A stretch of 64,000 bases of DNA from Fibrobacteraceae bacterium (GTDB lineage: Bacteria > Fibrobacterota > Fibrobacteria > Fibrobacterales > Fibrobacteraceae). Below the pieces are notes generated by a model, which did not search any database, was not told the origin of the DNA, and saw only the letters and a list, made by a program, of their open reading frames with translations. A program made the position numbers and the translations under genes. Every line of letters begins with the position of its first letter. Position 1 is the stretch's first letter. Of the stretch, positions 34,778-44,369 are shown piece after piece. The DNA lies in assembly GCA_017625775.1 (NCBI GenBank), contig JAGAKE010000002.1, forward strand, positions 248,001 to 312,000, written 5' to 3'.

Positions 34778-36910
34778 TTAGAATGCTACCGTAACATCGG
34801 CGATAATTACGTTTTTATCTATAGAAAGTTCGTCGTTTACAGCAATTGGTGTTACACCATCTTCAGCCACTCCCATTCTTGAGAAGCTAACTGCATTAGT
34901 CAACATTCCATACTGCACAGAAATGTAAGAAGCCGGAGCAATTTTAATGCGTGGACCTACAAGTAAAAGAGCTTCTTCTGCTTTAGTAATTGCAGATTCT
35001 GTAGCAATCCAAAGCGGATTACCATATTCCTTTACAACGCTTTGGTAACCAGCAAGCAAGGAAATTGGTCCCCAAATATCTAAAGAAGCACCAGCCATGA
35101 TTCGATCAGAAGTGCGTTCATAGAAAGCATCTTCTTCTGCATGATCATAAGATCCCTGAATGATAAGATCACGATCAAGACCAAATAAACGACCAACATT
35201 AACACCAAGACCTGCTGCAAATTGAGTGTATTTGTTATCGATTGCATCTTGATTGTATTGAGAGAAACGTCCATTCACTTCAATAGCTTCTGCATAATCC
35301 AAATCTAAAGATACCGCAAAGCCTTTACGATCAGGAGTTGCTATTCCATAAGGCAAAGCCATGTTCATAGAAGGATCCATCAGCATAAATGCTTCTGAAG
35401 CTTCAAGTCGTTTCATAACATCGGCATTGTAACCATTACGATAGAAATGAGCATTCTTGAAGTTATTGTATAGACGAGAGGTAGAGAATGCAGATTCCAA
35501 ATCTCCACTCAAAGCCGTAGCTGAAGCAGGAGACATAATGTTCTGCTGATTCAATGGATTTGAATTGTAAACAGAGAAGTAAAGATTTTCAAGGCTTGAT
35601 GCTCCAAAAGAAGCAACCAAATTCGTATATACTGAATCAGCATACAAACCATTGGAATTCAACACAACAGAATTTCCACGATATGACGGCGAAGAAGCCA
35701 TTTCTGACCAGAAATTTTCGTCATTTTGTAAATAGCGACCTTTCAAATCAAAGCTAAAATCACCAAATTCACCCTTTACAAATGGTTCTACATAAAAACT
35801 CATTCCATCGTCATCGCCAAATTTCTGTTTAACAACTTTATTTGAATACTTCGTTTGCGATTTGATGTATGCCACAGTATCTAAGATACCATCTACATTA
35901 GGGTAAAGCCCTGTTGAAGTTCCATAGAAAGGTTCTCCAACACGTTCAGATGTCCACATATCGGCTTTCCACCAAGACATAGCCATTTCACCAAAGACTC
36001 CAAATGAAATTGGAAGATTTGAAAGCGCTGACTTTGAATCGTAACCGACTTCAGCAGAAAATACTGCGTTGTCGTCTAGAATCAATGTATCTGCAGAACC
36101 TTGATCATGAGAATCTGTAGAAAGTTTTCTATCAAAAACATTTACAAAGTTCGCTCCAACATGAGCTCCGAAAACATCTAAGCCTAAACGACCGCCATAG
36201 AGGTAACGATCTGACCAATCGAAATCAAAGAATACCTGATCGTTTTTCTTAGCAATGTTACGTAAACGAGCGCCAGTTGCTTGAGCGTGAATATCATCAA
36301 AGAAAGCAACCTTTCCGCTATGATAATCTACATTCAAACCTTGCAACAAACGCCTTGACGTAGTGTCAAGATTACGTTGAGCTAATGCTTCCGAACGGCT
36401 TTCTGCAAAAACTTCTGGTTCTTGCAAAAGTTCTGCTTGCGGGGTGTGCATAGTTAAAGGTGTATAACCTACACGCATATAACCTAAGTTAAAAGCAAGC
36501 GTTTTATTGAATAACAAACCATCGTAAGAGAACCAGTGGCCTAAAACCGGGTTATTATTTTCTTCAAAACCACTCTGCCAATCTTTGTGCAAACGGAGTT
36601 CTACACGAACTTCTGTTTCTGAACTAGGGCGAGCAGTCACAACCAAGTTAACATCTGTATAAGCTTGGTTTTCTTGAGTTGGAGACAAATCACTAAATTG
36701 ATCAGAAGAAGCCATAGAAGTAGCTCCACCTGCTTTTGCAGAACCATTAAGTTTTAAACCCAAAACGGCTGCATTTAGTGAATCCAATTTCTCTAAAAGA
36801 GATTTTTGTTGTTGAACAACTGTATCTTGTTCTGCAGCAAACGCCGTTGCAGCAGAAAGCAAAAGAGCAGAAGTTAAACCAATCGAACGCATTTTCATAT
36901 TAAAGCTCAT
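34778..36910 (-). CDS. outer-membrane beta-barrel protein, PLTM family (third barrel of the set)
   Basis: A 710-residue protein with signal peptide (ALLLSAATAFAA), a short coiled-coil (VVQQQKSLLEKLDSLNAAVLGL) and then many alternating beta strands to a terminal Phe (NVIIADVTVAF), the usual signature of outer-membrane barrels. It carries the motif TPLTM at about residues 150-154 followed by a Glu/Arg-rich loop, shared with its two neighbours. I start at ATG 36910 with GGGAGGG seven bases upstream. It resembles the next barrel more than the first. The family is not one I can name; a porin-like or adhesin-like role is possible. Confidence 0.8.
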   Translation of the reverse strand: MSFNMKMRSIGLTSALLLSAATAFAAEQDTVVQQQKSLLEKLDSLNAAVLGLKLNGSAKAGGATSMASSDQFSDLSPTQENQAYTDVNLVVTARPSSETEVRVELRLHKDWQSGFEENNNPVLGHWFSYDGLLFNKTLAFNLGYMRVGYTPLTMHTPQAELLQEPEVFAESRSEALAQRNLDTTSRRLLQGLNVDYHSGKVAFFDDIHAQATGARLRNIAKKNDQVFFDFDWSDRYLYGGRLGLDVFGAHVGANFVNVFDRKLSTDSHDQGSADTLILDDNAVFSAEVGYDSKSALSNLPISFGVFGEMAMSWWKADMWTSERVGEPFYGTSTGLYPNVDGILDTVAYIKSQTKYSNKVVKQKFGDDDGMSFYVEPFVKGEFGDFSFDLKGRYLQNDENFWSEMASSPSYRGNSVVLNSNGLYADSVYTNLVASFGASSLENLYFSVYNSNPLNQQNIMSPASATALSGDLESAFSTSRLYNNFKNAHFYRNGYNADVMKRLEASEAFMLMDPSMNMALPYGIATPDRKGFAVSLDLDYAEAIEVNGRFSQYNQDAIDNKYTQFAAGLGVNVGRLFGLDRDLIIQGSYDHAEEDAFYERTSDRIMAGASLDIWGPISLLAGYQSVVKEYGNPLWIATESAITKAEEALLLVGPRIKIAPASYISVQYGMLTNAVSFSRMGVAEDGVTPIAVNDELSIDKNVIIADVTVAF

Positions 36911-36925
36911 TCTTAAACCCTCCCA

Positions 36926-39169
36926 TTAAAATTCCACATTAATGGAAGCTTCGATGATAGACTGTGTAAATTCATGCGTGTACTTACCAGCTTGATCTGT
37001 TGTTACATCGTAGTAATCCGGAAGATTATAAGCACCTTCTGCAGAACCAGCAGCTACAAGACCAGCTGTATTGTATTCATTTTCAACAGAAATCATACCA
37101 TAGTTCAAAGAGAACCATGCGTTTGAAGCAAGTGAATAATCTAAACCAACCATCCATTGCATCTGTTTACTTTTCAACATAGGAGCTTTCAAATTAGTAA
37201 TCATGCCCTGGAAATCATTATATTCTGTTGTAATGTATTGGAAACCAGCAGTCACACCAAGTCTTGGCAAATACTGAACGTAAATACCAGCATTGATAAA
37301 ATCACTCTTTAATTCTGCTGTTCCATCTACTAAGCCAGCAAGAGCCCAACCATCTGTATCGATACTACGTTCAGAATGTTTATAAGAACCTGAAATTTCA
37401 AGAGGTGTTTTGAATCCTATCAACTTGAAAACATCCACCTTAGCGCCGCCACCATATTCCATGTAAGAAGCTTCTTTGAAGCCAACAAGTGGTGATACTT
37501 GGTTAAACATACTAAATAAACCCTGAACTTCAGCAGCTTCAGACCAACCTGCAGTTAAAACACCACGGGCACCCATACGGTTTGAGGTAGCTAAACCATT
37601 TGGCAAGGAAAGCTGGAGTGCTGGATCTGTCATGGTTTCAATTAGAGCTAATTGATTACGAGTATAAATTGCCGTTCCCCAAGAATTTTTATTGAACGGA
37701 GCAATGTTATAACTTTCTGTTTGACCATCACGAATTCCACCATCATCTGTTGCAAGGGAGGTTGATGCTGGAGAAAATTTTGGAACATAATTATAAAGAG
37801 CATCAAAAGAAGAATACAAAGGAGCATTCACACCATAACGAATGGAATTTCCATCTTTATCTGTATTCAAAATACGTTGAGCAAAGAATTGTGGAGATTG
37901 AGCTAAGTTGTTAAACCAGTTGCTATCGTTACGAACAAAGTCAACAACTAAGTTCAAATTCAAATCTGAAACTTTATAACCTGCATTCAATGTCACAAGT
38001 AAAGCAGTTCCATTCAAAGTTTCCTTATCAGCCACATCAACAAATACTTGTTCTCCAGATTCAGGATCAACCAAAGGAGTTGCTCCTGTTGGGTCTGCTG
38101 GATCCATTGCAGGAACAGATGTATGGGTATAAACATCATCAGAAGAATAAGCAAATTCACCAACAAGGTCCAAAGTCAAATCTTTTGATTTCAAAAGCCC
38201 TGCTACATCAGCACCAACTCGGCCACTCACGACCATTGTTTTCTGTGGATCTACATCAAACGGATTCACAGGTTCTAATTCGTAAGGCATTGAAAGGTCA
38301 TTTTCTGGATGACGATAAGTGTATGTAAATGAATCCTCGTTATCAAAGATATACATTGGAGTTACACCAACATACAAGTTCTTGCTCAATGGAAGCAATT
38401 CTAAGTTTCCAGCCACTAACCATTTGTCCATATTAGCAGCCTGAGATGCACCAGCAAAAGTTCCATTTGGGAAAATGTTTCCTTCGGCACCAGAAAAATC
38501 GAGAACTGCAGGGCGATTCAAGCGAGCAAAAAGAGCTTCTGCACGAAGTTCACCAGCAGCGTCATTGAAATAATGACGGAACTGAACATTCGCCCCTTGA
38601 AGATTTCTTTGGTTTCCTTCAATCAATTCCTGCTTTTGAGCCATGTGACGCTTGCGAGCAAAAATTGTTGGCTCATACATCACATCTACGCCTGGAGCAT
38701 ACATAGTTAAAGGAGAATATTGTTGGCGGAAATCCCCAACAATCCAATAAAATGATTGACCAATATTCCCTTCTACATTAATCCAACCCACAGAAAGAGT
38801 CTTTGAGGCAGAGGAGAAATATTCTTGCATACCTGCTCCAAGACGAAGCATTACATTGGCACGAACATTTTCCCATGGACGGAAATGAAAATCAAGATCC
38901 GCCATTGCCACAGCACTACGTTCCTCGTCCGGCATAATATTTTTACCAGTAGGATCCTGGTCATTATCAAGATAAGAGTTCTGTGTAACAGCACGAATGC
39001 TTCCACCGATTTCAACACCACGCTTGGCATTGATAGAATCTACTTTATCTTCCAAGGCTTTTTGGTTATCAAAAACAGAGGTAGCAGAAGCTAGAGCTGT
39101 CGCGGATAACAAGACCGTTAAAGTTCTTTTCCACATTTTAAAACCTTTCGAACTTTTCTTCATATTCAT
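36926..39169 (-). CDS. outer-membrane beta-barrel protein, PLTM family (second barrel of the set)
   Basis: A 747-residue protein with signal peptide (TLTVLLSATALASAT), a short helical stretch (NQKALEDKVDSINAK), then amphipathic strands to a terminal Phe (SIIEASINVEF). Motif YSPLTMY is at about residues 151-157, followed by YEPTIFARKRHMAQKQELIEGNQRNLQG in part, similar to the corresponding loop of the third barrel (ending RRLLQGLNVDYH). This similarity marks the two as paralogues. Long loops with DPADPTGATPLVDP-type turns suggest surface exposure. It lies 15 bases after the first barrel gene and 15 before the third. Confidence 0.8.
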   Translation of the reverse strand: MNMKKSSKGFKMWKRTLTVLLSATALASATSVFDNQKALEDKVDSINAKRGVEIGGSIRAVTQNSYLDNDQDPTGKNIMPDEERSAVAMADLDFHFRPWENVRANVMLRLGAGMQEYFSSASKTLSVGWINVEGNIGQSFYWIVGDFRQQYSPLTMYAPGVDVMYEPTIFARKRHMAQKQELIEGNQRNLQGANVQFRHYFNDAAGELRAEALFARLNRPAVLDFSGAEGNIFPNGTFAGASQAANMDKWLVAGNLELLPLSKNLYVGVTPMYIFDNEDSFTYTYRHPENDLSMPYELEPVNPFDVDPQKTMVVSGRVGADVAGLLKSKDLTLDLVGEFAYSSDDVYTHTSVPAMDPADPTGATPLVDPESGEQVFVDVADKETLNGTALLVTLNAGYKVSDLNLNLVVDFVRNDSNWFNNLAQSPQFFAQRILNTDKDGNSIRYGVNAPLYSSFDALYNYVPKFSPASTSLATDDGGIRDGQTESYNIAPFNKNSWGTAIYTRNQLALIETMTDPALQLSLPNGLATSNRMGARGVLTAGWSEAAEVQGLFSMFNQVSPLVGFKEASYMEYGGGAKVDVFKLIGFKTPLEISGSYKHSERSIDTDGWALAGLVDGTAELKSDFINAGIYVQYLPRLGVTAGFQYITTEYNDFQGMITNLKAPMLKSKQMQWMVGLDYSLASNAWFSLNYGMISVENEYNTAGLVAAGSAEGAYNLPDYYDVTTDQAGKYTHEFTQSIIEASINVEF

Positions 39170-39184
39170 AACTTAAGCCCCTCC

Positions 39185-41416
39185 TTAGAACCAAACCTTC
39201 GTTTCTGCAGCAATGTAATGAGAATGCCAATCATTAATCGAAAGTGTTTCGTCGGAATGAGTCATCCATTTATAGCGAACGTGCAAGCCAGCACGATCAG
39301 CAAAATCCCAATCAAAGCCTAAGCCTATCGCCGTTTCCATATAGTTGATAGGAGCCTTTACATAGTAAGAAGTTCCTACTTGTGTTACTAATGAGGATGT
39401 CTTCAAAATTGTGTTATCCACACTCATAGTAGTATATGCGTTTTCAGCACGGAATGTTTCAAGCCCTAAAATACCTACAACGTGGAATTTCGGAGTAACC
39501 GCAATGGTTGGTTCAAATTGACCGTAGAAACTCCAGAGCAACATATCATCTTGAGATTCACTATATGCTAGTGGAGCAAAGGAAGTTGAAATACCAGAAA
39601 GGGAAGCGTAGGCAGTCATCATGATATTACGATCTGTACCAAACCAATGACCAATATCATAACCACCCATTAAAGATACGAAAGAAGACCACTTGGTATG
39701 AGCAGGAACAACGGAATCACGTAATTGCTCTGCATTTTCGTAAGCAACAAAAGATTCCCACATTTCCCATGTTCCACCATAGAGACCGCCCTTCTGACGA
39801 AGCATTTTTACACCAGTTCCGCGATGTTGAACGCCTGTGCGAGCTACATAGCCATTTGCACGTGGGTTAGCGTTACCAGAGTCAGCATTAAACAATGGTT
39901 TATGCTTTGTCCAAGAATTAGTACTTTCCCACATATTACGGCCATTTAAACGATAGTTGAACGCGAGAACATCGTTTCCTTCTTCAACTTGTCTATGCTG
40001 ACCATACTGGAAGTCAAAATAACCACGATTGAATGTAGGTTCTAACTTAAAGTTAAGACCCATCATATTTGGGGTATAACGAAGAGAACCAGCATTTAAA
40101 TACATTTCATCTTTACGCCAACTTGTAAAGCGAGATGGGTTGCTCATAGAATAAGGTGAGTAGAATTCTTTTGGCAAATAAATACCTTCAAGAGTCATTG
40201 GCCAGCCTTCTACATACTTACTTTGAGCCTTTACGTAAACACCAACTTGCGGAGTAGCAAGTTCTGAATCATAGGAATTCTTTTCATAACCTGCAATAAA
40301 ATCAGATTCTTCAGATTTATAGAATTTCATGGAATCTGTAATGCTTAAAGCAACATCAGCCATCAAATAAAGTTTTGGGGTAATATTTCCCTTCACATCT
40401 AAAGAGGCAACGTGTGTATTCAGCAAGTGTGGTTGAACTTTAACAGCATCCCATTGAGAATAGAAATCTTTTTCATAAACGATTCCTTCGTCAAAAACGA
40501 CACCCATATAGTTCAAGCCAAGGCTCAAATTATCAAGAATCTTATTTTTCGCGATGCGACCATGATAAACGTCGCCACGGAAATCATGCATACCATAAGT
40601 TTCTAGTTCGCCCGGTTGACCACCATAAAGACGAAGACCATCACGAGTACCCATGTCAGCATCGATTGGCTGAGATAACATGAATTGTGCAGTCATGTTC
40701 CAAGGAAGTTGGTAGAAATTGAGGAACAAGCCACCAAATGAACGGTTTGTCCAGAATGCACGACCACCTTCTTTTACTGGTTTAAAGGATTTTTCTTTAT
40801 AGTAAGTACTTACTGTTTTTTCATCTTCAAACAATTCGTATTGCCAAGAGAAACGAGGAGCTGTTTCACGTTCCCACATTGTTAGCGGAGAAGAGTTAGC
40901 CCAAATCACACCACCTGCAGTTACATATGCACCAAAAACGCCTGCACGAATATCAACGCCTACGTTAAATTCTTCGTTAATCGTTGGGCCATAGTAATCT
41001 GTTGAGTGATCCCAAAGAACTCGTTCATCTGCTGTAGGAGCATTTGTTGGAGTTTTGGAAAGCAAGTTTCCATAAGTTCCAGACAAATCAAATGGGAATG
41101 CCAAATTTGTCCACAAGGTCATGTAGGAATTTGGCATAGCAACAATAGACATATTCAATAACGCATCTACTGGAGTACGAGCATAATCGCTACCTGTCCA
41201 AGGAGAACGTTCTGAATAATGGAAATTTTTCAAGCGAAATGCCATGTAACCAGAAACTGCTAATGGCAAATCATCTTTGCCAAGCAAGGTGGATTCCATG
41301 TTGGAAGCTAGCGTATCCAAAGAAGCGTTAATAGAATCCAATTGAAGCTGTGGTGGCAAAGCCAACGCGGCACTGACGCAAGAAGCAAGAAGAATAGAAG
41401 TAAGTTTTTTACGCAT
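39185..41416 (-). CDS. outer-membrane beta-barrel protein, PLTM family (first barrel of the set)
   Basis: A 743-residue protein with signal peptide (MRKKLTSILLASCVSAALA), a short helix (LQLDSINASLDTLASNM), then beta strands rich in Trp and Tyr to a terminal Phe (HYIAAETKVWF). It carries SSPLTMW at about residues 175-181. Its sequence is the most divergent of the three and the loop after the motif is longer. Aromatic residues are frequent in the predicted strands and loops, which fits contact with sugars but does not show it. It starts nine bases after the stop of the CBM-like gene. Confidence 0.8.
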   Translation of the reverse strand: MRKKLTSILLASCVSAALALPPQLQLDSINASLDTLASNMESTLLGKDDLPLAVSGYMAFRLKNFHYSERSPWTGSDYARTPVDALLNMSIVAMPNSYMTLWTNLAFPFDLSGTYGNLLSKTPTNAPTADERVLWDHSTDYYGPTINEEFNVGVDIRAGVFGAYVTAGGVIWANSSPLTMWERETAPRFSWQYELFEDEKTVSTYYKEKSFKPVKEGGRAFWTNRSFGGLFLNFYQLPWNMTAQFMLSQPIDADMGTRDGLRLYGGQPGELETYGMHDFRGDVYHGRIAKNKILDNLSLGLNYMGVVFDEGIVYEKDFYSQWDAVKVQPHLLNTHVASLDVKGNITPKLYLMADVALSITDSMKFYKSEESDFIAGYEKNSYDSELATPQVGVYVKAQSKYVEGWPMTLEGIYLPKEFYSPYSMSNPSRFTSWRKDEMYLNAGSLRYTPNMMGLNFKLEPTFNRGYFDFQYGQHRQVEEGNDVLAFNYRLNGRNMWESTNSWTKHKPLFNADSGNANPRANGYVARTGVQHRGTGVKMLRQKGGLYGGTWEMWESFVAYENAEQLRDSVVPAHTKWSSFVSLMGGYDIGHWFGTDRNIMMTAYASLSGISTSFAPLAYSESQDDMLLWSFYGQFEPTIAVTPKFHVVGILGLETFRAENAYTTMSVDNTILKTSSLVTQVGTSYYVKAPINYMETAIGLGFDWDFADRAGLHVRYKWMTHSDETLSINDWHSHYIAAETKVWF

Positions 41417-41425
41417 AAAATCCTC

Positions 41426-42163
41426 TTAAATCGCGTTGCGGAATGGATAGTTAGCAGGACCTTCATAAGGTTTGCCGTGCTTCTTAATTACAACATCATC
41501 AATCCAAACCTTAAATTCTGTATTTTCATCCTTGCGGACTTCTAAACGGAAACCCTTAAAATTAGCCCATCCGAATGGCATAAAGACATCGCGAGTATTT
41601 TTAGCATCCCAATAGAGACCTGTCATACCGAATAATTTCAAAGGAATGCTTACATGCTTCCATTCCGTTGTAATTTCACCAAAACTAGAAGAACGAAGCT
41701 TTACCTGGAGTGATTCACCACCGCTTTTAACACCGTCATCAACTAGTACGAACAAAGCGTTTTCACCACCCTTGTTTCCCTTAATCCAGAACTCAAGGAC
41801 GCCTTCTTCTAAATACGGAGTCAAATCAACAGAACCAGCAATACAGATAGCTACGCCAGAATAATCACTTGCAATAAGTTCTATTTCCATAGAAAGCGCG
41901 CCTTCTTTGGCATACTTATCGGTCATGATTGGTTCTGGGTTTTCTCGAGGATATTGGTAAGTATAACCACCACCGCGAGGAATCGCTTCGCGCATGATTA
42001 CAGACACAACATCCTTATCTGGACGGAAAGGTTTTGGGTCCTTTAAGATGAAACGGGACTGGTCGCGATCACGATATTCGCTAAAACCGGCGTAAGAAAA
42101 AGACACAAGAAGAAATGCGCTCAAAGCACACTTCCAGATAGCATTCTTTAGACGTGAGTTCAT
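41426..42163 (-). CDS. secreted carbohydrate-binding-like protein, head of the six-gene set
   Basis: A 245-residue exported protein. The signal peptide is WKCALSAFLLVSFSYAG. The mature part is one beta-rich domain with GALSMEIELIASDYSGVAIC, LEFWIKGNKGGENALFVLVDD, WKHVSIPLKLF and FKVWIDDVVIK. This layout resembles the CBM11/CIA30 jelly-roll seen in Fibrobacter glycanases and in polysaccharide-binding proteins. No catalytic domain is present. I start at ATG 42163, giving a normal signal; the longer TTG reading is less likely. It heads a six-gene set and shares an upstream region with the divergent GH5 lipoprotein gene. Confidence 0.78.
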   Translation of the reverse strand: MNSRLKNAIWKCALSAFLLVSFSYAGFSEYRDRDQSRFILKDPKPFRPDKDVVSVIMREAIPRGGGYTYQYPRENPEPIMTDKYAKEGALSMEIELIASDYSGVAICIAGSVDLTPYLEEGVLEFWIKGNKGGENALFVLVDDGVKSGGESLQVKLRSSSFGEITTEWKHVSIPLKLFGMTGLYWDAKNTRDVFMPFGWANFKGFRLEVRKDENTEFKVWIDDVVIKKHGKPYEGPANYPFRNAI

Positions 42164-42406
42164 AATTGGTAAAAGTCTCCAAATTCCAATGTGCAATAAT
42201 ATAACTTGTTTTTTTGACTCTGAATCGCTATGTTAGGAAAAAAAAAGATACAATTCTTACAATTCCATGACATTTCTGCCGTTTTTTTTGCAAAAATTGC
42301 CAAAATACACTGTTTTCGCGAGTAAACACAATATTTTATCTTTCCTAATTTCATTAGATATTTTTTTGTGTATCTTTTCGTATAGCAACCACTTACAGGT
42401 AAAATT
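42164..42406. promoter_or_regulatory. divergent control region between the six-gene set and the GH5 lipoprotein gene
   Basis: A 243-bp AT-rich region that should hold promoters for both directions. I see several short inverted repeats (for instance near 42247-42262, AATTCTTACAATT) and long A and T runs, but no promoter that I would place exactly. Joint control of the two sides is possible but unproven. Confidence 0.45.
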
Positions 42407-43591
42407 ATGAAAAAATTTTTACTTTTCACGGCATTTTGCGCAAGCTTGATAGCATGCTCTGAAGACTCTAAAGGATTAAGTGCTTCAGAAGAATCCAACG
42501 AATCTTCAAGCGACTCTGTCGCCTATGTTCCCGTTCCAGTAGATTATTCTGCAGGAAGAGCTATGAACAAAAGACTTGGTAAGGGAATGAACCTTGGTAA
42601 TTCTTGGGATTCTAAATCTTATAGCGGAGACGTTCCAGACGAACCCTATAACTTTGGCTATAACGATAATCTTGACGCTGGCTGGGGCAACCCAATTAAA
42701 GACGAATATTTCCAAATCCTTAAGGATGCGGGCTTTAATTCTGTTCGTATTCCTGTTCGTTGGCAACACAACTCAGACCCGGTTACTCACACCGTTAATC
42801 CAGAAAGATTAGCTGGCGTTAAAGAAGATATTCAACTAGCTATGGACGCCGGCTTAGCAGTTATTGTGAATTTCCACCACTATTCAGAATTAAATGAAGC
42901 CGCCAATAATTCTGATAAAGACCCTGCTGCATACGAAGCAGAAAAAGCTCACTTTTTTGCATTGTGGGAACAAGTGGCTGAAGAAATGAATGCTTTCCCA
43001 GATTCTCTTTTGGTTTTAGAATTGTTAAATGAACCAACAGTAAAAAGTGTAGATCACCTTAATGAAATTACCCTGGGAGCTTATGAAATCGTTAGAAAAA
43101 AAGCTCCTAATAAAACAATTATGATTGAATCGTACCATGCAGGGAAATTTGCTGACATTGACGTTCTTAGATTACCACAAGACGGAAATATCATTTTCTC
43201 TGGTCACTATTACGAGCCATTTACTTTTTCTCATGAAGGACACGGTTACAACTGCGTAGGAGATGAATCTTATGTAAATAGTGCCATGACTGATATGCAA
43301 AAATATGTTGCTATTGCTCAATCCATGTACCCAGATGTAAATGGCGGGCACATACCTATGAACCTAGGTGAATTCGGAGTAGCCGGTCAAACAGGATCTT
43401 GCGGTTCTAATGGACCTTCTGATAGAAGTCGTTTGCTTTGGACTAAGAAAACGATTCGTGCCGCAGAAACATACGATATGTCTTGGCATTATTGGGGATT
43501 CACAAAAACTGGTGGATTTGAAGCATACGATTTAAAAACTAATTCTTGGCTTCCTGGAATGCTAGATGCGTTTCAAAATCCTAACGACTAA
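42407..43591 (+). CDS. GH5 endoglucanase lipoprotein
   Basis: A cellulase of 394 residues bound to a membrane by lipid. Lipobox LIAC (Cys17) is followed by a Ser/Glu/Asp-rich tether (about 20-47) and a GH5 barrel close to subfamily 4 or 2 forms: GMNLGNSWDSK, NSVRIPVRWQ, VNFHHYSEL, acid/base Glu209 in LELLNEP and nucleophile Glu322 in MNLGEFGV. There is no sorting domain, so it reaches the surface by a different route than the GH5 at 28159. Its 3' end overlaps lpxA tail to tail by 11 bases. It diverges from the six-gene set, which suggests a shared task. Confidence 0.94.
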   Translation: MKKFLLFTAFCASLIACSEDSKGLSASEESNESSSDSVAYVPVPVDYSAGRAMNKRLGKGMNLGNSWDSKSYSGDVPDEPYNFGYNDNLDAGWGNPIKDEYFQILKDAGFNSVRIPVRWQHNSDPVTHTVNPERLAGVKEDIQLAMDAGLAVIVNFHHYSELNEAANNSDKDPAAYEAEKAHFFALWEQVAEEMNAFPDSLLVLELLNEPTVKSVDHLNEITLGAYEIVRKKAPNKTIMIESYHAGKFADIDVLRLPQDGNIIFSGHYYEPFTFSHEGHGYNCVGDESYVNSAMTDMQKYVAIAQSMYPDVNGGHIPMNLGEFGVAGQTGSCGSNGPSDRSRLLWTKKTIRAAETYDMSWHYWGFTKTGGFEAYDLKTNSWLPGMLDAFQNPND

Positions 43592-44342
43592 TTAAATTAC
43601 CAGTCCAATTTTCAAAGAAGGCGCGGAGTAACGGCTCCGTGCTTTTTTTCATTTTTTCAACAGAATTTGCAATTGTATTTCCAGAACGAAATAATTCTCG
43701 ATAACTATCCTCTAAAAATTTTATTCTTTCTTCAGGAAATTCATTTGGGAACCTTCGTAAAGCATGCAAATTCAGCCCTGCAAATCGTAATGGAGAACCA
43801 AGAGCTTTTACTGCCGGCGGCACATCTCTATCTACTTTTAGTGAAGCACCAACAAAGGCGTAATCCCCTATACAATTCCTTTGTTGCACACCAGCAGTTC
43901 CCCCTAATGTTGCGTATTTACCAATCTGAACATGACCACCTAACTGACAAGCATTAGCAATCACCGCCCCTTCTCCAATACAACAATCATGAGCGACATG
44001 AACATAAGCCATTAACAAGACATTATCAGCTACTTCTGTGCACCCAGAAGCAATCGTTCCTCGATTCAGTGTACAATATTCTCGAATAATGCAATTGCAC
44101 CCTATTTTTAGACTTGTATTTTCGTTGGCGTACTTTAAATCCTGAGGTGGAGCCCCAAGAACACAACCATCATAAATTTCTGTATTTTCGCCTATTTCCG
44201 TACCTGAAGCAACACGAACTCGTGCCACCAGACGAACATTAGACGCTATCTTCACACCACTTTCTACGATGCACCAAGGGCCAACATAGGCATTTGGGTG
44301 AATTTCTGCATCATTTGCAACAATTGCACTAGGATGAATCAT
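43581..44342 (-). CDS. lpxA: acyl-[ACP]--UDP-N-acetylglucosamine O-acyltransferase LpxA
   Basis: First step of lipid A synthesis, in the cytoplasm, which shows the organism is Gram-negative with LPS. The 253 residues form the left-handed parallel beta-helix with hexapeptide repeats (IHPNAYVGPWCIVESG and many similar) and the C-terminal helical part. The catalytic His is in YVHVAHDCCIGEG at about residue 119-124, and the acyl-chain ruler region is near GGTAGVQQR. Length matches (about 255-265). The usual neighbours fabZ, lpxD and lpxB are absent here, so the gene stands alone. It ends inside the GH5 gene tail and diverges from the glycosyltransferase gene. Confidence 0.95.
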   Translation of the reverse strand: MIHPSAIVANDAEIHPNAYVGPWCIVESGVKIASNVRLVARVRVASGTEIGENTEIYDGCVLGAPPQDLKYANENTSLKIGCNCIIREYCTLNRGTIASGCTEVADNVLLMAYVHVAHDCCIGEGAVIANACQLGGHVQIGKYATLGGTAGVQQRNCIGDYAFVGASLKVDRDVPPAVKALGSPLRFAGLNLHALRRFPNEFPEERIKFLEDSYRELFRSGNTIANSVEKMKKSTEPLLRAFFENWTGNLISR

Positions 44343-44369
44343 ACGGCAAAATATATATTTTGCTTCAAT

